NCBI GenBank assembly: GCA_022818135.1
Contig: JAFMSR010000014.1
Location: 35,025,433-35,089,432, forward strand
Direction of reading: 5' to 3'
DNA length: 64,000 nt
Source of the DNA: Saxidomus purpurata
Lineage: Eukaryota; Mollusca; Bivalvia; Venerida; Veneridae
The position numbers and the translations under genes were made by a program. Shown here one piece after another: positions 34,286 to 45,836 of the stretch. Under the pieces are notes generated by a model. The model had not been told where the DNA came from, did not search any database, and worked only from the letters and a program-made list of their open reading frames with translations. The first letter of the stretch is position 1. Each line of letters begins with the position of its first letter.

Positions 34286-34291
34286 AATAAA
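34286..34291 (+). terminator. Polyadenylation signal of the globin gene
   Basis: AATAAA 236 bp after the stop codon, the first canonical hexamer downstream on this strand. Plausible end of the transcript. Confidence 0.5.
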
Positions 34292-34992
34292 GAAGATTGG
34301 CAGGTTAAAATTTACAGAAAGTGTTTGGAACACGAAGAAAAGTATGTGTATTATGTTGAAATCTCAGTGAATCGACAAAATGACTACCCAGGTCTTTTTA
34401 ACTTTCTTCATAATGCATAGAAAAATAAGTGTACATGTACTGTGATTTGTTTAGAATCTCTACATACCAACTTTCATTTTTTATTAAAAATAACTTATTT
34501 CTGTGCTTTTTAAAGTATATTTGAATTTTCGCTTTCAATAGTATTGGACCTTTAAGTATAAATGGAAATAGACAAAAACGTATGACAGTTGAAATTGCAC
34601 ATTTGACAAACAAACTTGCAGCGTGATATATATAACAAGAACTTGTTTGTACAACAGCGATGTCTGAATATTTTATGCAAAATACATAATACTTTGGTAT
34701 GTATATTTGTACAAAAATTAAATCAGTTTTATCTTATTATTTATTTACAAATTTTGTATATACTTTCTCGAAACTGTTTTTATCATGACTTTTTATGATT
34801 TTTAAAAAAAAATAACACAAAACATCTTCATAATTACATTGAGGTTTCCAACAAATTTTATTGTCCAAACTCGTCAAAAATCATTTTAATTAGAATACAG
34901 ATTTAGTATGTAACCCGTACATTTTTGTTAATGTTTATAAGCTATATATACTTCAGTAAGTACAAAAATGCCAATCCATTAACCAGTTACTT
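34292..34992. other. No recognisable feature
   Basis: AT-rich sequence downstream of the globin gene with no supported gene or repeat. Confidence 0.45.
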
Positions 34993-35690
34993 TTTCGACT
35001 ATTCGAATAAGGAGGCTATTGCACTCTCCCCGGCGTTGGTTTAAGGTGTTTTTTTTTATAAATGCTAATATCTTCTATACCATTAAACATATTTACTTCA
35101 AACTTGGCATACTTGTTAAATACAACAAGTCACATAATTCTGTCAACCATATTTGCATAGTTATGCCCCTTTTTAAACTTAGATTTTGTCACAAAAACTT
35201 AACCGTAGCTATTACTTGCCATTTCTCAATATTTCTTCATCAAGCTTTAAACTCGTTTTGCTTATGGCAATAGGGTTGTAATGCAGGCAGAATCTTTTGG
35301 CCAAGGTCACATTTGACAAAGTATAGCCCCTTTTTGCACATAGATCAAACTTCCAAATTATATTGTTTATGACAACATGGTTATGATGTACACCCTCTAC
35401 CTCTTGCCCGCCCCCTACTTCTACCCCATCCCCAACCTCCCCGAAAAAACAACTCGATTTTTGTTGATTAGTTTGACCTTTATTCTTACACAATTACAAA
35501 ATATACCCCGCATTTACTACCCCCTTCACGTCTACCTCCCCACTCCCATTTATTTATTTTCTCTCTCGATTTTATGTTCTATATGTTTTACCTTAATTCT
35601 TACACAATATCACAATAAGCCTTTTGCATTTTCTACTTTTTATATTAAAAGAATGTTTCACAGGTTTTTTTTATAAGAATGTTGTTCTCA
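34993..35690 (+). mobile_element. AGCTCGACT-type tandem-repeat element
   Basis: Opens with TTTTCGACTATTCGAATAAG followed by gaggctattgcactctccc, like the fragment at 4792. Internal blocks ttatgcccctttttaaactt (35162) and tatagcccctttttgcacat (35322) are about 161 bp apart, with a third, diverged atataccccgcatttact near 35503. The class is the mollusc Helitron-like tandem-repeat type. No protein. Confidence 0.6.
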
Positions 35691-35704
35691 TTTCATGATA
35701 TTTT

Positions 35705-36290
35705 TTTGTTGAGCCCGCTTGCAGTGAGCTCGATGTAGTTGTCACAATGGAGGTTCGGTGTATGTGCCTGTGTGTATGCGTGCGTGCGTGCGTGCGTGCG
35801 CTTAAATAACTGTTCACCATCATGAGACAAAGTGTCATGCACAAGAACCAGGTCTCTAGGTCTAAGGTCAAGGTCACACTTAGAGGTTAAAGGTCAAATT
35901 CAAGAATGACTTTGTCCGGAGCATACCTACTTCATGCATGGAGGGATTTTGATTTAACTAGGTACAAATGTTCACCATCATGAGATAAAGTATCATGCAC
36001 TAGAACCAGGTCCCTAGTTGCAAGGTCAATGTCACAATTCGAGGCCAAAGGTCAAATACAAGAATAATTCATGAATGACTTTGTCCGGAGTATTTCTTCT
36101 TCATGCATTGAGGGATTTTGATTTTACTTGATTTACTTTACTTTGATTATACACAAATGTTCACCACCATGAGACGGAGTGTCATGCGCCAGATACATAG
36201 CAACAATCTTTTCAGAGTTGTTATCGTCTAATAGACAACTCTGTGGTTAATTGCTGCCTGCCAGAACTCCAAATCATTGTTTATTAGACG
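35705..36290 (+). mobile_element. Second tandem-repeat element with (TGCG)n run
   Basis: After ttgttgagcccgcttgcagt and a tgcgtgcgtgcgtgcg run (35778-35800), units starting tgttcacca.catgaga recur at 35811, 35969 and 36159 (steps 158 and 190 bp). Units carry ggtc.aggtcaaggtcaca and gaatgactttgtccggag. The right flank is ttatcgtctaatagacaact. Confidence 0.7.
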
Positions 36291-37432
36291 GTGAACACTG
36301 CTTGAAGGGATATTATTTCATAATTATAGGTAAAAAGAAAACATCTAGCAAGTTTAATTCCTACACAAAACCACACAATCGCAATAATACAAATCAAAAC
36401 TTAAGAAGAGTAGCAGATACGATTTATACCACAGTTAAAACAATGTTCAATTTTGCAATACATATTCTAAATCAGTGTGAACAAGCTATAATTCTGACTT
36501 ACTGAATTTGTAATGCGTTTGAGTATTTTTGATCATGATCTGTCAGTTTTTACATAATAAGAGTACTGTTTAGTTTACAATAACTAATGTTTTAAATTCT
36601 CTCAAATATGTACAATTTACTAGAGTACATTTTGATAGATTCTTTTCTGATATATCTGCTGAGTGTAAATGCCTAGACTGAAATTTGAGGTGATGTTATT
36701 ACCTGTCCTCAAAATGTATGAATATTTCAGTATCTACTATAATACACATGGGATAAATTGCATTTTCACGACGTAAATGTTCTAGTGCATTGATATCATA
36801 ATATATGCTTGACACATATCTACAGAAGATCTAAATTGTTTGCATTTGTTTATTTAAATGCCAAAGGCTAAACTACAGAGCATCTAGCGTATAGAAATTG
36901 AAATGCTACAGGCAAAGAAAGGAATATATTATCCTGCTGACAGGTTTAATCGATGCATTTTATGCAATCATCAGACTTGTTACCAATATCACAGTGAACA
37001 TGTATCACAGTCATGCGTTCTTAAGTGCTTTTCAAAAGAGAGGTAGCAACTGACCAAAAAATATCAGAAGTGTGTCTGGATTTGATAATCAATGTACATA
37101 ATCAATATACAATTCAAAGTTTCACCAGTTCATACATATTTCAGACCATGTTTCAATTTATATAAAGCATTTCTCTCGTAGTCATGTTGCGTAATCGTAA
37201 ATTTCTGACATTAGACCAAATTCTCACTAGGTGTATATCCTTACTAAAGTGATTCATATGTCGCCTTTTTAGGCTGTTGTTATTTTGCACTGCGATGTCG
37301 AGAATTATTTGTAAATAATTACATATCCGACCCCACAGGAACAATTCTATGATTAACTGGACAAACACTGATGCAAATATACTTCAAATTAATAACTATT
37401 TTTACAAGAAATAAATCATCTGTTTATCTGTA
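36291..37432. other. No recognisable feature
   Basis: No gene, RNA gene or repeat could be supported. Confidence 0.5.
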
Positions 37433-38582
37433 AAGGCCCATCTTTACAGTAAACCTTGATGTATAAACCTTAGGAGTACGTTTTTGAAGGGGGTAAATCA
37501 TGACCGTATACACAGTAAATCATGGTCCATGCAGCATATTTAATTATTTTTATTAAAAAAGTACCGGTATTTCGCACAGTGGGAACTTTAAAATGTTCAT
37601 AATATATGTTTGTTTTTTAAAAACTTATGTTGCTAGTAGGGATATTATTTATAGATAGACAATGTGGGTGATTCTGAACATCCAAGAAAGATAAATTTTA
37701 TTTATATCATATACTTTTTATTTACAAAATGACATTATGCGCATCTTACTGCACATAGTGTATTTTGGTGACAGTTTTATAAAAGCAATTTTCGGTTGTT
37801 GTGCATTTAAATGTGTTAAACTAATGATAATGCTGCATTAGTATTTGAAGTTGGTGTTTCAAAAATAAAAAAATGGACTAATAAAAAAATAATTCCTTTC
37901 TTGGCAGTGATCTCCCTTGTGTTACTAGTGCTGTTGCCGGTAGAGATTTCGGCAGTGGAAGGGAAGTAACTCTTGCATGCAGTTGTTTATTTCTTAAATT
38001 GACTCTCCCAGTCAAAATACGAAAAGTAATATTTGGAAAGTTATAATTTCGTACTGGTAGCAGGAAGAGCTCGTTGTATTGGGTTAAAAGCTATTATTTC
38101 CTCTACCCTTTTTACACACACCTATTTCAGCTGGATTTTTACTTGAATATTTTTTGCATAATTCCACTTTAAATATCTAAATAATTATGTTGGAATACAG
38201 TCAAAATAGATTGAAATGAAATAAAACAATGCAGAAAAAACATTGCTTGTTTTTATATTGACTATGAAATTTGTTTGATGTTTAAATTATTTTGTTTATA
38301 ACAAATAGTTCATGATATAAGTAAATTTCATCTCTCGTGGTTGTCCAGGATGGCACAAATTGTCTTTCTTTAAATAATATCCTTACAAACAACATAAGTT
38401 TTTACAAAACAAACATATATTATAAAGATTTTAAAGTTTCGACTTTGCGAAATACTTTTTTTTTAAATAATTAAATATGTTGTATGAACCATGATTTACT
38501 GTGTATACGGTCATGATTTAACCCCCTCAAAAACGTACTCCTAAGGTGTATACATCAATGTTTACTGTATAGATGGGCCTTA
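37433..38582. mobile_element. 1.15-kb MITE with about 120-bp terminal inverted repeats
   Basis: The left arm 37433-37548 (AAGGCCCATCTTTACAGTAA...) and the right arm 38462-38582 are inverse copies at about 90 percent identity, sharing gta.acaccttaggagtacg, tttttga.ggggg.taaatc and atgaccgtatacacagtaaa. Both ends abut TA (37431-37432 and 38581-38582), compatible with a Tc1/mariner-type TA target duplication. The interior (about 910 bp) has no transposase. Confidence 0.85.
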
Positions 38583-38683
38583 GATAAAACCTCTGTGTAG
38601 GATCGGTACACCAAGGTTTAGAGGATAGGACTTTCTCTATCCCAAAAATGGAGTAAACATTTCAGGAAAAACGTACATTTGAC

Positions 38684-38752
38684 CAATCTACACAGTAAAC
38701 TTTGATTTATAGATCAAAATTTATAAATCAAGGTTTACTGTGTAGATGGCCC
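38684..38752. repeat. Hairpin made of two facing MITE termini
   Basis: CTACACAGTAAACTTTGATT at 38686 faces AATCAAGGTTTACTGTGTAG ending near 38748, with only a few bases between. The arms equal the terminal motif of the MITE at 37433-38582, so this looks like a minimal derivative of the same family about 100 bp beyond it. Confidence 0.8.
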
Positions 38753-40471
38753 TTTAACAAGTACAAACTTAAACCGTACCTCCCAAACCTCGGTCGGCAG
38801 CAATTACTGCTTGTATTACAATCCTGAGAATTATTATATCGGATATCCCAGGAACAATTTTAAATAAAAAAGACAAGTAAATTGCAACTCTTACAAAAGT
38901 AAATGATTCGTTAAACGATACATTAGTACCTGTAGGCCGCCATTTTTGTTTTGAATTGCAAAGCCGAGAGTTCTATAAAAAATATGATATAAATCAGAAC
39001 TCATAGGGCAAAAAATAATCTAAATGTCAGAAGAAAACGATACTTCAGGAATGATTTGTAGTGCCAAGTCTGTATTTTAAGAGTTTGATCAACGACCATG
39101 AAGAGCTTCCCTGGCGATAGCTGAAATACGTCGTACAATGTAAGTAAAATATCGCACTTGCTGAATTCCCAACTAACACAATGACTTAGCATATAACATT
39201 ATTGTTAAAATGTTAAAAATATAAAGCATGTACATTATGTTGTTTATCAAAATAATAACAGACTATCTGAATGACAAGATTTTCCTCCTTGATAATTACG
39301 TCGTCTGATTTTACACACTATGATTATGCATAGTTATTCAGGGCAAACATTAAAGGCTAAGAGCACAGTACAGTACGTCTAAATTCTTGCATTAATGTTC
39401 ATTGTCTTTGCGTTTCTTGACATTATTATATACAAAGGCTTTTCCATACAGATTATTAAGTCGTCTGAGATAAGAAGTCTTCTTTGAAACATTCGTTACA
39501 GAAAAAAGGCAAATAAATGTTCCATTTTCTGTTCTGAAACCTTGTAACTGTCTGTATCATTTGTCATTTGAGGGACTTCATTTAACATGTTTTGTCATTA
39601 TATTGTCATTCGGGAAATATGTTAAATTATTAAACTGAATTCCTACTCGTAGTTTGTATTGCGCTTCAGACATACTACGTAGTATACAGTATTAATCTAT
39701 CATTAATTTATTACTCATTTAACCATGACTCTAATTTTGCTACATTTTTAAATACAACGAATGTTCTGACTGATCATGACTAGACTGGCCGAACAGGCAA
39801 AATAACGTACCAACAGAAGGATAAGGACCACTATTTTTATTACCTGTAAGTGGGAAGCCTACACATAAATCAGTCAGGGAGAAACAAGGGGTGTTCAAAA
39901 AGTTTCCAAAAACATTCTTTTTTTCTTTAATTAAACAATATGATTACATAGACAGTATATTCCATCTCCTTCAATGGTCTTATTAGTATATTAACTACAA
40001 GGCACTGGAAATATCAGTAACGTGTATCAGTGTTTCCCACCTATCTATAGATGCCCAGAGGTATATATTTATATATATAGTCTCTCGCGTATATCGGTGC
40101 TATATACACCGGGCACGTAGAAGAACCGATGAGTTTATTCGTAAAATGAGATAGGTTCTGTTACTCAGATTTTATCTGAACCTATCTTAAGGTTCACAAT
40201 GGAAATAAGAGCTTGCTCTTTATTGAGTAATCCTTGGAACTTGGCTTCAAAATACATACATAGGTACGCACGTAACTTTCAAACATATTGGAAAACTTTG
40301 GTAAAACAAGAAACAATACTTTGCAAGATTTGTGTCCCGATTATGTCATCAACAAATTACAATTCATACACTACTTGCAGTCACAAAGGAAACTGACTGT
40401 CACGCTTAAATTAACAACAAAGGATAAACAATACATAGTAATGGTAACCTTTAGTCAAATTCTAATACTCC
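38753..40471. other. No gene; possible mariner-like terminus at 39884-39916
   Basis: The string AACAAGGGGTGTTCAAAAAG followed by tttccaaaaac resembles mariner terminal repeats. No partner end and no transposase were found. Nothing else could be supported. Confidence 0.3.
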
Positions 40472-40585
40472 AATGAATTGCACGTGTTTCTTAGAATATT
40501 TGAACTGTGACCGGCAGCGAAAGATTTTTTTTCCTGTAGAAAGTATTCCAATTTCTAAGCTTTCCCGGAATGAAGAAAACATCAC
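40472..40585 (+). pseudogene. Globin pseudogene fragment (relative of the 33433 gene)
   Basis: Codons from 40472 read NELHVFLRIFEL, then TGA (40508-40510), then PAAKDFF. This matches NGLQVFLRIFELCPETKVLF of the intact gene (helices B to CD1) at the protein and nucleotide level; the stop replaces the Cys codon TGC. A run of eight T (40525-40532) carries one extra base. Past it, the next frame gives PVESIPISKLSR against HVENVRHSQLAR. Similarity ends near 40585, before the distal histidine. No first exon part or remaining globin helices were found in the vicinity. Like the intact gene it has no intron at B12.2. It is a broken duplicate of a distinct paralogue, since the residues differ more than recent copying would explain. 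Confidence 0.8.
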
Positions 40586-41104
40586 GTGCAAAAGGAGCAG
40601 CAGAAGAAAGAAACAAAGAAGATATTTTTAGTATTTGCTTATTTTAATCGCAATGAAATGTTATTTCTTGTAGCTAATTGCCACTTTGAATAAAGTCAAG
40701 GTCGATCCAAAGATGTCAGGTCTCGCAATGTTCTCCTAAAACTGAGTTATTGCGGTTTGTGCAAACACGCAAACTTCGGAATTTAGAGAGTGGGATTCAT
40801 TGCTAGGCAACCATGACACCCATATTAGCCTCAGTGGATACTATTGTAAATCGGATTCATCAATATTAAGCAGTTATTAGTTTAAGGTATAATCCGCTGC
40901 TATGTATCTTTGCAGATTTGGATATTTTTTTATCGTAGTAAAATATCTGCCTTTTAGTTGACCGGTCGTTCTATTGTAAACGCCAACCAAGAAGCACAAA
41001 AGGGCCAGTATCTTTTCGTTAGACTGACTGAACTGTTATGAGTATGTTTTGTGAAAATCGTTTGGAATGTTATCAAGGAAAAGCTAACAGACGCCACTGT
41101 AGCT
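40586..41104. other. No recognisable feature
   Basis: No supported gene or repeat after the globin fragment. Confidence 0.4.
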
Positions 41105-41525
41105 CAGTAAGACCAATCACTCTAAGGTTTCAAGACTGTTGCTGAAAATTATATCTCTACATTTTTAGCGGAAATCATTTTTAAAGTTCGGATCACTGTG
41201 ACCTTGACCTTTGACCTACTGAACAGAAAACAATAGGAAATATCTACATGTTCCATGCAACGTCCTGAACAAGTTGGATGAAAGTTGAATGGAAATTGTA
41301 TAATGCAGAGGGTTATCAAGGAAACGTTGTCGGAGGTTACTGTGGTATTGACCTTTGACCAACTGACCCCAAAACAGTAGAGATCAAATGCAGGCTGCAT
41401 GCAATCTTCGGAGCAAGTTTCATGAATGTCAAATAAAAAAGTTACTTGTAGCGTGTTATCAAAGAAAGGTAAACGGACAGACGGACGGACGGACAGACGA
41501 TAGACAAATCACACTGGCATATCTC
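41105..41525 (+). mobile_element. Tandem-repeat element fragment of mollusc type
   Basis: Two units with tgacctttgacc.actga at about 41206 and 41350 (144 bp apart) are followed by a gacagacggacggacggaca run (41477-41500). Such units plus GACG runs are typical of mollusc tandem-repeat elements. The ends are not defined. Confidence 0.5.
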
Positions 41526-43060
41526 TACGGGAGCTTATGAAAAATTAAATTTCTATTTTGTTTACTTGTTGTTGCAGTAACGCTAATCGGTCGTCGATTT
41601 GCAAAAATTATACTTTTATGAAAAGTTTATCAGTGATTAATGACATGTATGTAAAGTTGCGGACATTGAGATGGTTTTTAAACTCTACCTCACAAAATAT
41701 TATATAAAATTACCGCATAGTAGCATTGTTTACATCCATTTTGGCCCAATGGGTCCAAATAAAAAATTCAGTTTAAGTGGGCGACTCTTATAGAAATATG
41801 AAAGTTTTGCTCGTGAGGTATTTATTATGTAATGGTTTTATTGAAGTTTAAAATGTGTTGCAGTGCCATAAAACATTCAATGATCTATGTAAAGTTGTTT
41901 TGTACAATTAAAAGCGATTTATTACAGAATACCTTTTCTCTATGTTGATTATATATGCCAAAATGAGGCATTTGTTGATACCTGTACATGTTGTTCTTTA
42001 AAATTGTATTTCTTTATCACTTATGATCATTGAACACATTATTTTATGTTTGGAGAATATAATCTGCTAGATGTAGAGAGTGGCCCTTTTAAGAGTGTCC
42101 TGAAGATGGAGCTAATGCTAATAGGTAGGACATTTTAAATAGGGCTGGTAAATCGAATTAAATAAGTATGAGTATTAATTGGATGACACGGAAGAAGAGA
42201 ACATATAGTGACTGAAATTGATCAGTTGCAGCAATGGGATATGTTAGATTGCCATCCCAGCTTGGCAACCATTCAGCTTCAACTACAAAACTGAATTACA
42301 TGGATTAAAATTGCAAACTAATTTCTCAAAATAAAGGAATTTGGTCTGTACATTCCACCTGCCAAAATTCTGAGTAAGTTTCGTGTCAATATTTCAGTAA
42401 TTTACAGGTCGTAACGTTTCAGTTTCATGTTGTAAATATCAATGAAAACTGAACATTGCCCTCGGCAAAATAAAAACACTGAAAAAAAGAAGCTTAAATG
42501 GCCCTTTTGTTAATACCGTTATGCCAAAATCACCAACAGGTCACGTCATCTTATTATTTTTATTATGTTTAGTAATATTGGACTGTAAGAACTTTATTAG
42601 GTGAAGTAGTATAAAAATTATTTAACTGACCTTTTCCAAAGTTCACCGAAGTTCTGCGGAATATGTTATATTTAAATCTCGAATTTCTTCTTCAGTTTTC
42701 CGGTGGTGCATTTATAAAAGGTAATTGGTTTCATGAAGTATTCAAACCAGGTTCAAAAAGGTCGTTTATGTTTTATGTCAGCTTGCAATTAAATGTCATC
42801 ACTAGTAGTTTATGCCACCAGGAAAGCATTGCGTCAGCTGCTTTTGTGACATCTCAATTAATGTTTTGTCACACTTTAAATGAGAGTTCTAAAGAAAAGC
42901 ATACATTGTAAGATACATTAAAGTTCCAGGATCACTTTGAATTTAACTGATGTAGGATAAGAATTGAAAATTCAACAACAATGTATTTATATCATCATTA
43001 TCATACAATATTTCTGCGAATATTTCTGATATTGAATATAAATGTTTACAGATATGATTA
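41526..43060. other. No gene supported
   Basis: No recognisable gene or repeat. Scattered short open frames lack motifs. Confidence 0.45.
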
Positions 43061-43062
43061 TT

Positions 43063-43180
43063 ATATACCCATTTTCTACTCACTCTAAAGCAATGTTGGC
43101 ATATGCCCTTTTTCGTATTCAAGACATTTTTTCACGAAAAAGAGTTACCAGAAAGCCTTTCATAATTAACGTTTCAACAT
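43063..43180 (+). repeat. Dispersed repeat, family E (second copy)
   Basis: Inverse-oriented counterpart of 22957-23080, with cactctaaagcaatgttggc and gaaaaagagttaccagaaag as anchors. Confidence 0.6.
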
Positions 43181-43756
43181 GTACTTACCGATGTCAAAAC
43201 AAAGTTAGGAACGTTTGGGTACAATAAAGGTCTTTCCACCGGCAATCATCTTTCTTGGAAAATAAGAAGTACATGTAATTGTAGAAGAAGCTTCATGTCA
43301 GTCGAGAAAATCGAATTCGAATTAGGTTACCAAAAGAATCAGTGAAAAGGACAAATACAAACCAGGTTTCCCATGAGAAAACCAAGCATCGGAAACACAT
43401 CGTTATTTCAAGGAAGAAGCAAGAGTTAATAAGCAATTTTCTTTTTTCTAGGGACATAAGCAATGTTGTAAACAATCTAATTCATAAAAACACTACACGC
43501 CGTACAGAAAAGCGTCTTGTTTGTGGAGAAAATTGAACAAAAAGTGAATTGGGTTAACTACATCAATTCTAATTGTTGTCACTGATGAGTCGTTATCATT
43601 TTTATGGTATGTGTATTAATAGTACCAAGAGCAATATTATACATTTTAGACCTGTGTCTACTCCTATGTACATGAAGGGATAAATCATTGCAAATGGTTA
43701 GTAAATTAACTTACCTTGGCTTAGTTTTACAAGAACATTCAGATATGAATAACAGC
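43181..43756. other. No recognisable feature
   Basis: No supported gene or repeat. Confidence 0.45.
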
Positions 43757-44280
43757 TAAGACAGTTGCTTTCAGAGTACAAGCCGTGCATTGGGTCTCCT
43801 CATTGCTAAATCTAAATCTATAGGTGGTGTTTTACAGTGTTACATGACAAGTTGTTGCCTATGGTGATTCAGTCTGAGGAGATTTCCTGTTATAGAGCCG
43901 TGCGATATTGTTTGGGTGTTGGTAGATATAAACCAATGCAGCAGTTGTTGGTGAAATGGCTTAGCAATCCCCTATAGTACGCCAGTTGGAATGTATTTCA
44001 GTTTCATGGGCTCGCATTGCCAATATGACTGTATCTAGACTTGATAAACGTGTTGCACTCAAGGCCACTGGGTTAGCTAATACAACATGTAAAAATTGTT
44101 TGTTTTTTGCTGTTAAAAAGAAAATTTCTACCTTCAATCTTGATCAGTTTTGTACTGTTGAATTTCCAGTTCATAAGTGTAAAAATGTTGTTGTTTTTTT
44201 TGCTCTTAAAAAAGACATGTTCTGCCTTCGATCTTGATCAGTTTTGTACCGTTGAATTTCCAGTTCATAAGTCTTAGAAT
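43757..44280 (+). pseudogene. Decayed LINE ORF2 C-terminal fragment
   Basis: From 43775 the frame gives STSRALGLLIAKSKSIGGV, typical of the LINE region after the reverse transcriptase core. After frame changes, RAVRYCLGVGRYKPMQQ follows (43894 on), then from about 43989 ECISVSWARIANMTVSRLDK followed by RVALKATGLANTTCKNCLFF. This run (LGVGRY.P, W.RI..M...RL.K, CKNW-like) is the C-terminal domain that follows reverse transcriptase in many mollusc LINEs. Stops and shifts interrupt it. Its last part is duplicated in tandem with a 94-bp period (tgatcagttttgtac at 44141 and 44235). Confidence 0.7.
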
Positions 44281-44487
44281 AGTTTGTTTGAATTTTATTT
44301 CTACCAAATTGGCGAGCAATTTTACAATCAAATAAAAAAGAAAGAAAAGTATTTACATGCAAATAAATACATAAAGAAAAACAACTGTAAACGAAACAAT
44401 TCACTTTATATCACCGCAAGATCCCTCCTCCCCGACTAAAAAATGTAAAGAGAAGTTGCTGGTTTATCTCGCTTCTAGAAATCCGAA

Positions 44488-44822
44488 TTAAATTTCATTA
44501 ATTTCTCTCTGGATCTTTACAAATCTTTCACAATATAAAAGAATTAATGACAGGAAGAAATTACTTAAACTGAGTACTTTCAGATTATTTAAGCAGGAAT
44601 TATGTGTTGAAAATTACTGTAAGACAATTATGTCAGCAAAACATAGAATTCTATAAGCACTTAGTAAATTTAGATGTTGAGTTGCTCCACTGAAGATTGA
44701 GGCAGGTATATACGAAAATTGAAGGTAGAAGATAGGAAGTGTTGTTTTTGCACTGTTTGAGAAGATGAAATGCATGTTTATTTATCCTATGCTAGTCCAT
44801 GTGTGTGTTAAAACCTGCCAAT
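44488..44822 (+). repeat. Left arm of a 3.2-kb inverted-repeat pair
   Basis: Inverse of 47444-47665: aatttcattaatttctctct, aatctttcacaat.t.aaag, aattaatgacaggaagaaat, aattgaaggtaga..aggaa and ttatcctatgctagtcc all recur inverted and in order. The left arm has about 130 bp (44572-44700) absent from the right. No transposase lies between the arms, so this may be a non-autonomous transposon or two inverted copies. Confidence 0.8.
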
Positions 44823-44875
44823 TAATTAAGTATTATCGTCGGAACCCATGGTTCATTTCTTCCGCTTATCTCCAA
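44819..44875 (+). repeat. Direct repeat, copy 1
   Basis: Starts attaattaagtattatcg and continues cggaaccca.ggttcat.tc; repeated at 45478-45532 in the same orientation, 659 bp on, with about five differences. Meaning unknown. Confidence 0.85.
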
Positions 44876-45477
44876 ATGTCTGGGTTGAGCGAAAATCGTT
44901 ATACCAGCGTTAGCATTTTCGCTTGTAGAACGAAAACGGCTTGGAATTTTCCTTTGAAGTAAACTTTTTCTTAAAGCTCTATCTTTTCCCTCTTAAATTC
45001 ATCCTAATTTGTTTGAAGTCAGTCAAATTTGAAAGAAATAGAAGTTTTTCGGGGAGAGACGTGGTTGTTTTCATATAGCGTGTGTTGGGAACCAATGTTC
45101 CGATGTCTATGAACATAAAAAAATATTTATTTCCAATTCATTTTGATATGTCAAAGGTATGTTCCTTCCACCTGTGCAGCAACAATGTAAATTTTTGAAA
45201 TAATTCTAGTGTGAAAGTCTTTGTATTTTTCAGAATTTCCCTGGCACACTTTAACGCGCTGGTACTTTTGCTCCTCAAACAAAAATTCGGAACTCGCGTA
45301 TTGCACTTATTATGATAAGTGAAAATGTTTTTATTCAGACCTGGCCAACTAGCTACATGTATATATTTCCCTTACAGGATGGGATGCCACAACAGTTATG
45401 TTTCAGGTCTACCGAGACTTGTATCTATTTTGTGGGCATGGAAATACATACAGGGACATTTACTAGTATACAACCCG

Positions 45478-45532
45478 ATTAATTAAGTATTATCGCCGGA
45501 ACCCACGGTTCATCTCTTCCGCTTCTCTCCAG
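45478..45532 (+). repeat. Direct repeat, copy 2
   Basis: Partner of 44819-44875. Confidence 0.85.
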
Positions 45533-45760
45533 TTATTCAATGAAGTGTAACAAGAATACCATTGATGCAAAGCATCAAAGGGCGCCGAAAATAGTTTTGT
45601 ACATGTGTGGCGTTAAATAGCTAAAATTAGCTTTTTGATAAGCAATCATTATTAGTTTGATTTGAATGAAAAATTTTATGAATATTTGCAGAAAACATTT
45701 AAAATCATGGTGGTTTTAAAGCTGAAAAAAAAAACGGAAGAAAAGTTATTATAAAAAATT

Positions 45761-45836
45761 GGGTTAGACCAGGATTTCAACTCCACTCGTAAAATTAGGC
45801 GGTCATCAGCTTACCCACTACACCACGGAGACTGAC
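45761..45836 (-). repeat. tRNA-like SINE head
   Basis: On the minus strand a strong box A-like TGGTGTAGTGGGTAAGC is followed by a box B remnant (AGTTGAAATCC) within a 76-bp tRNA-sized segment. Box B has lost its invariant C and the acceptor stem does not close, so it is a SINE head or a tRNA pseudogene rather than a working tRNA. An A/T-rich tail follows. Confidence 0.45.
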
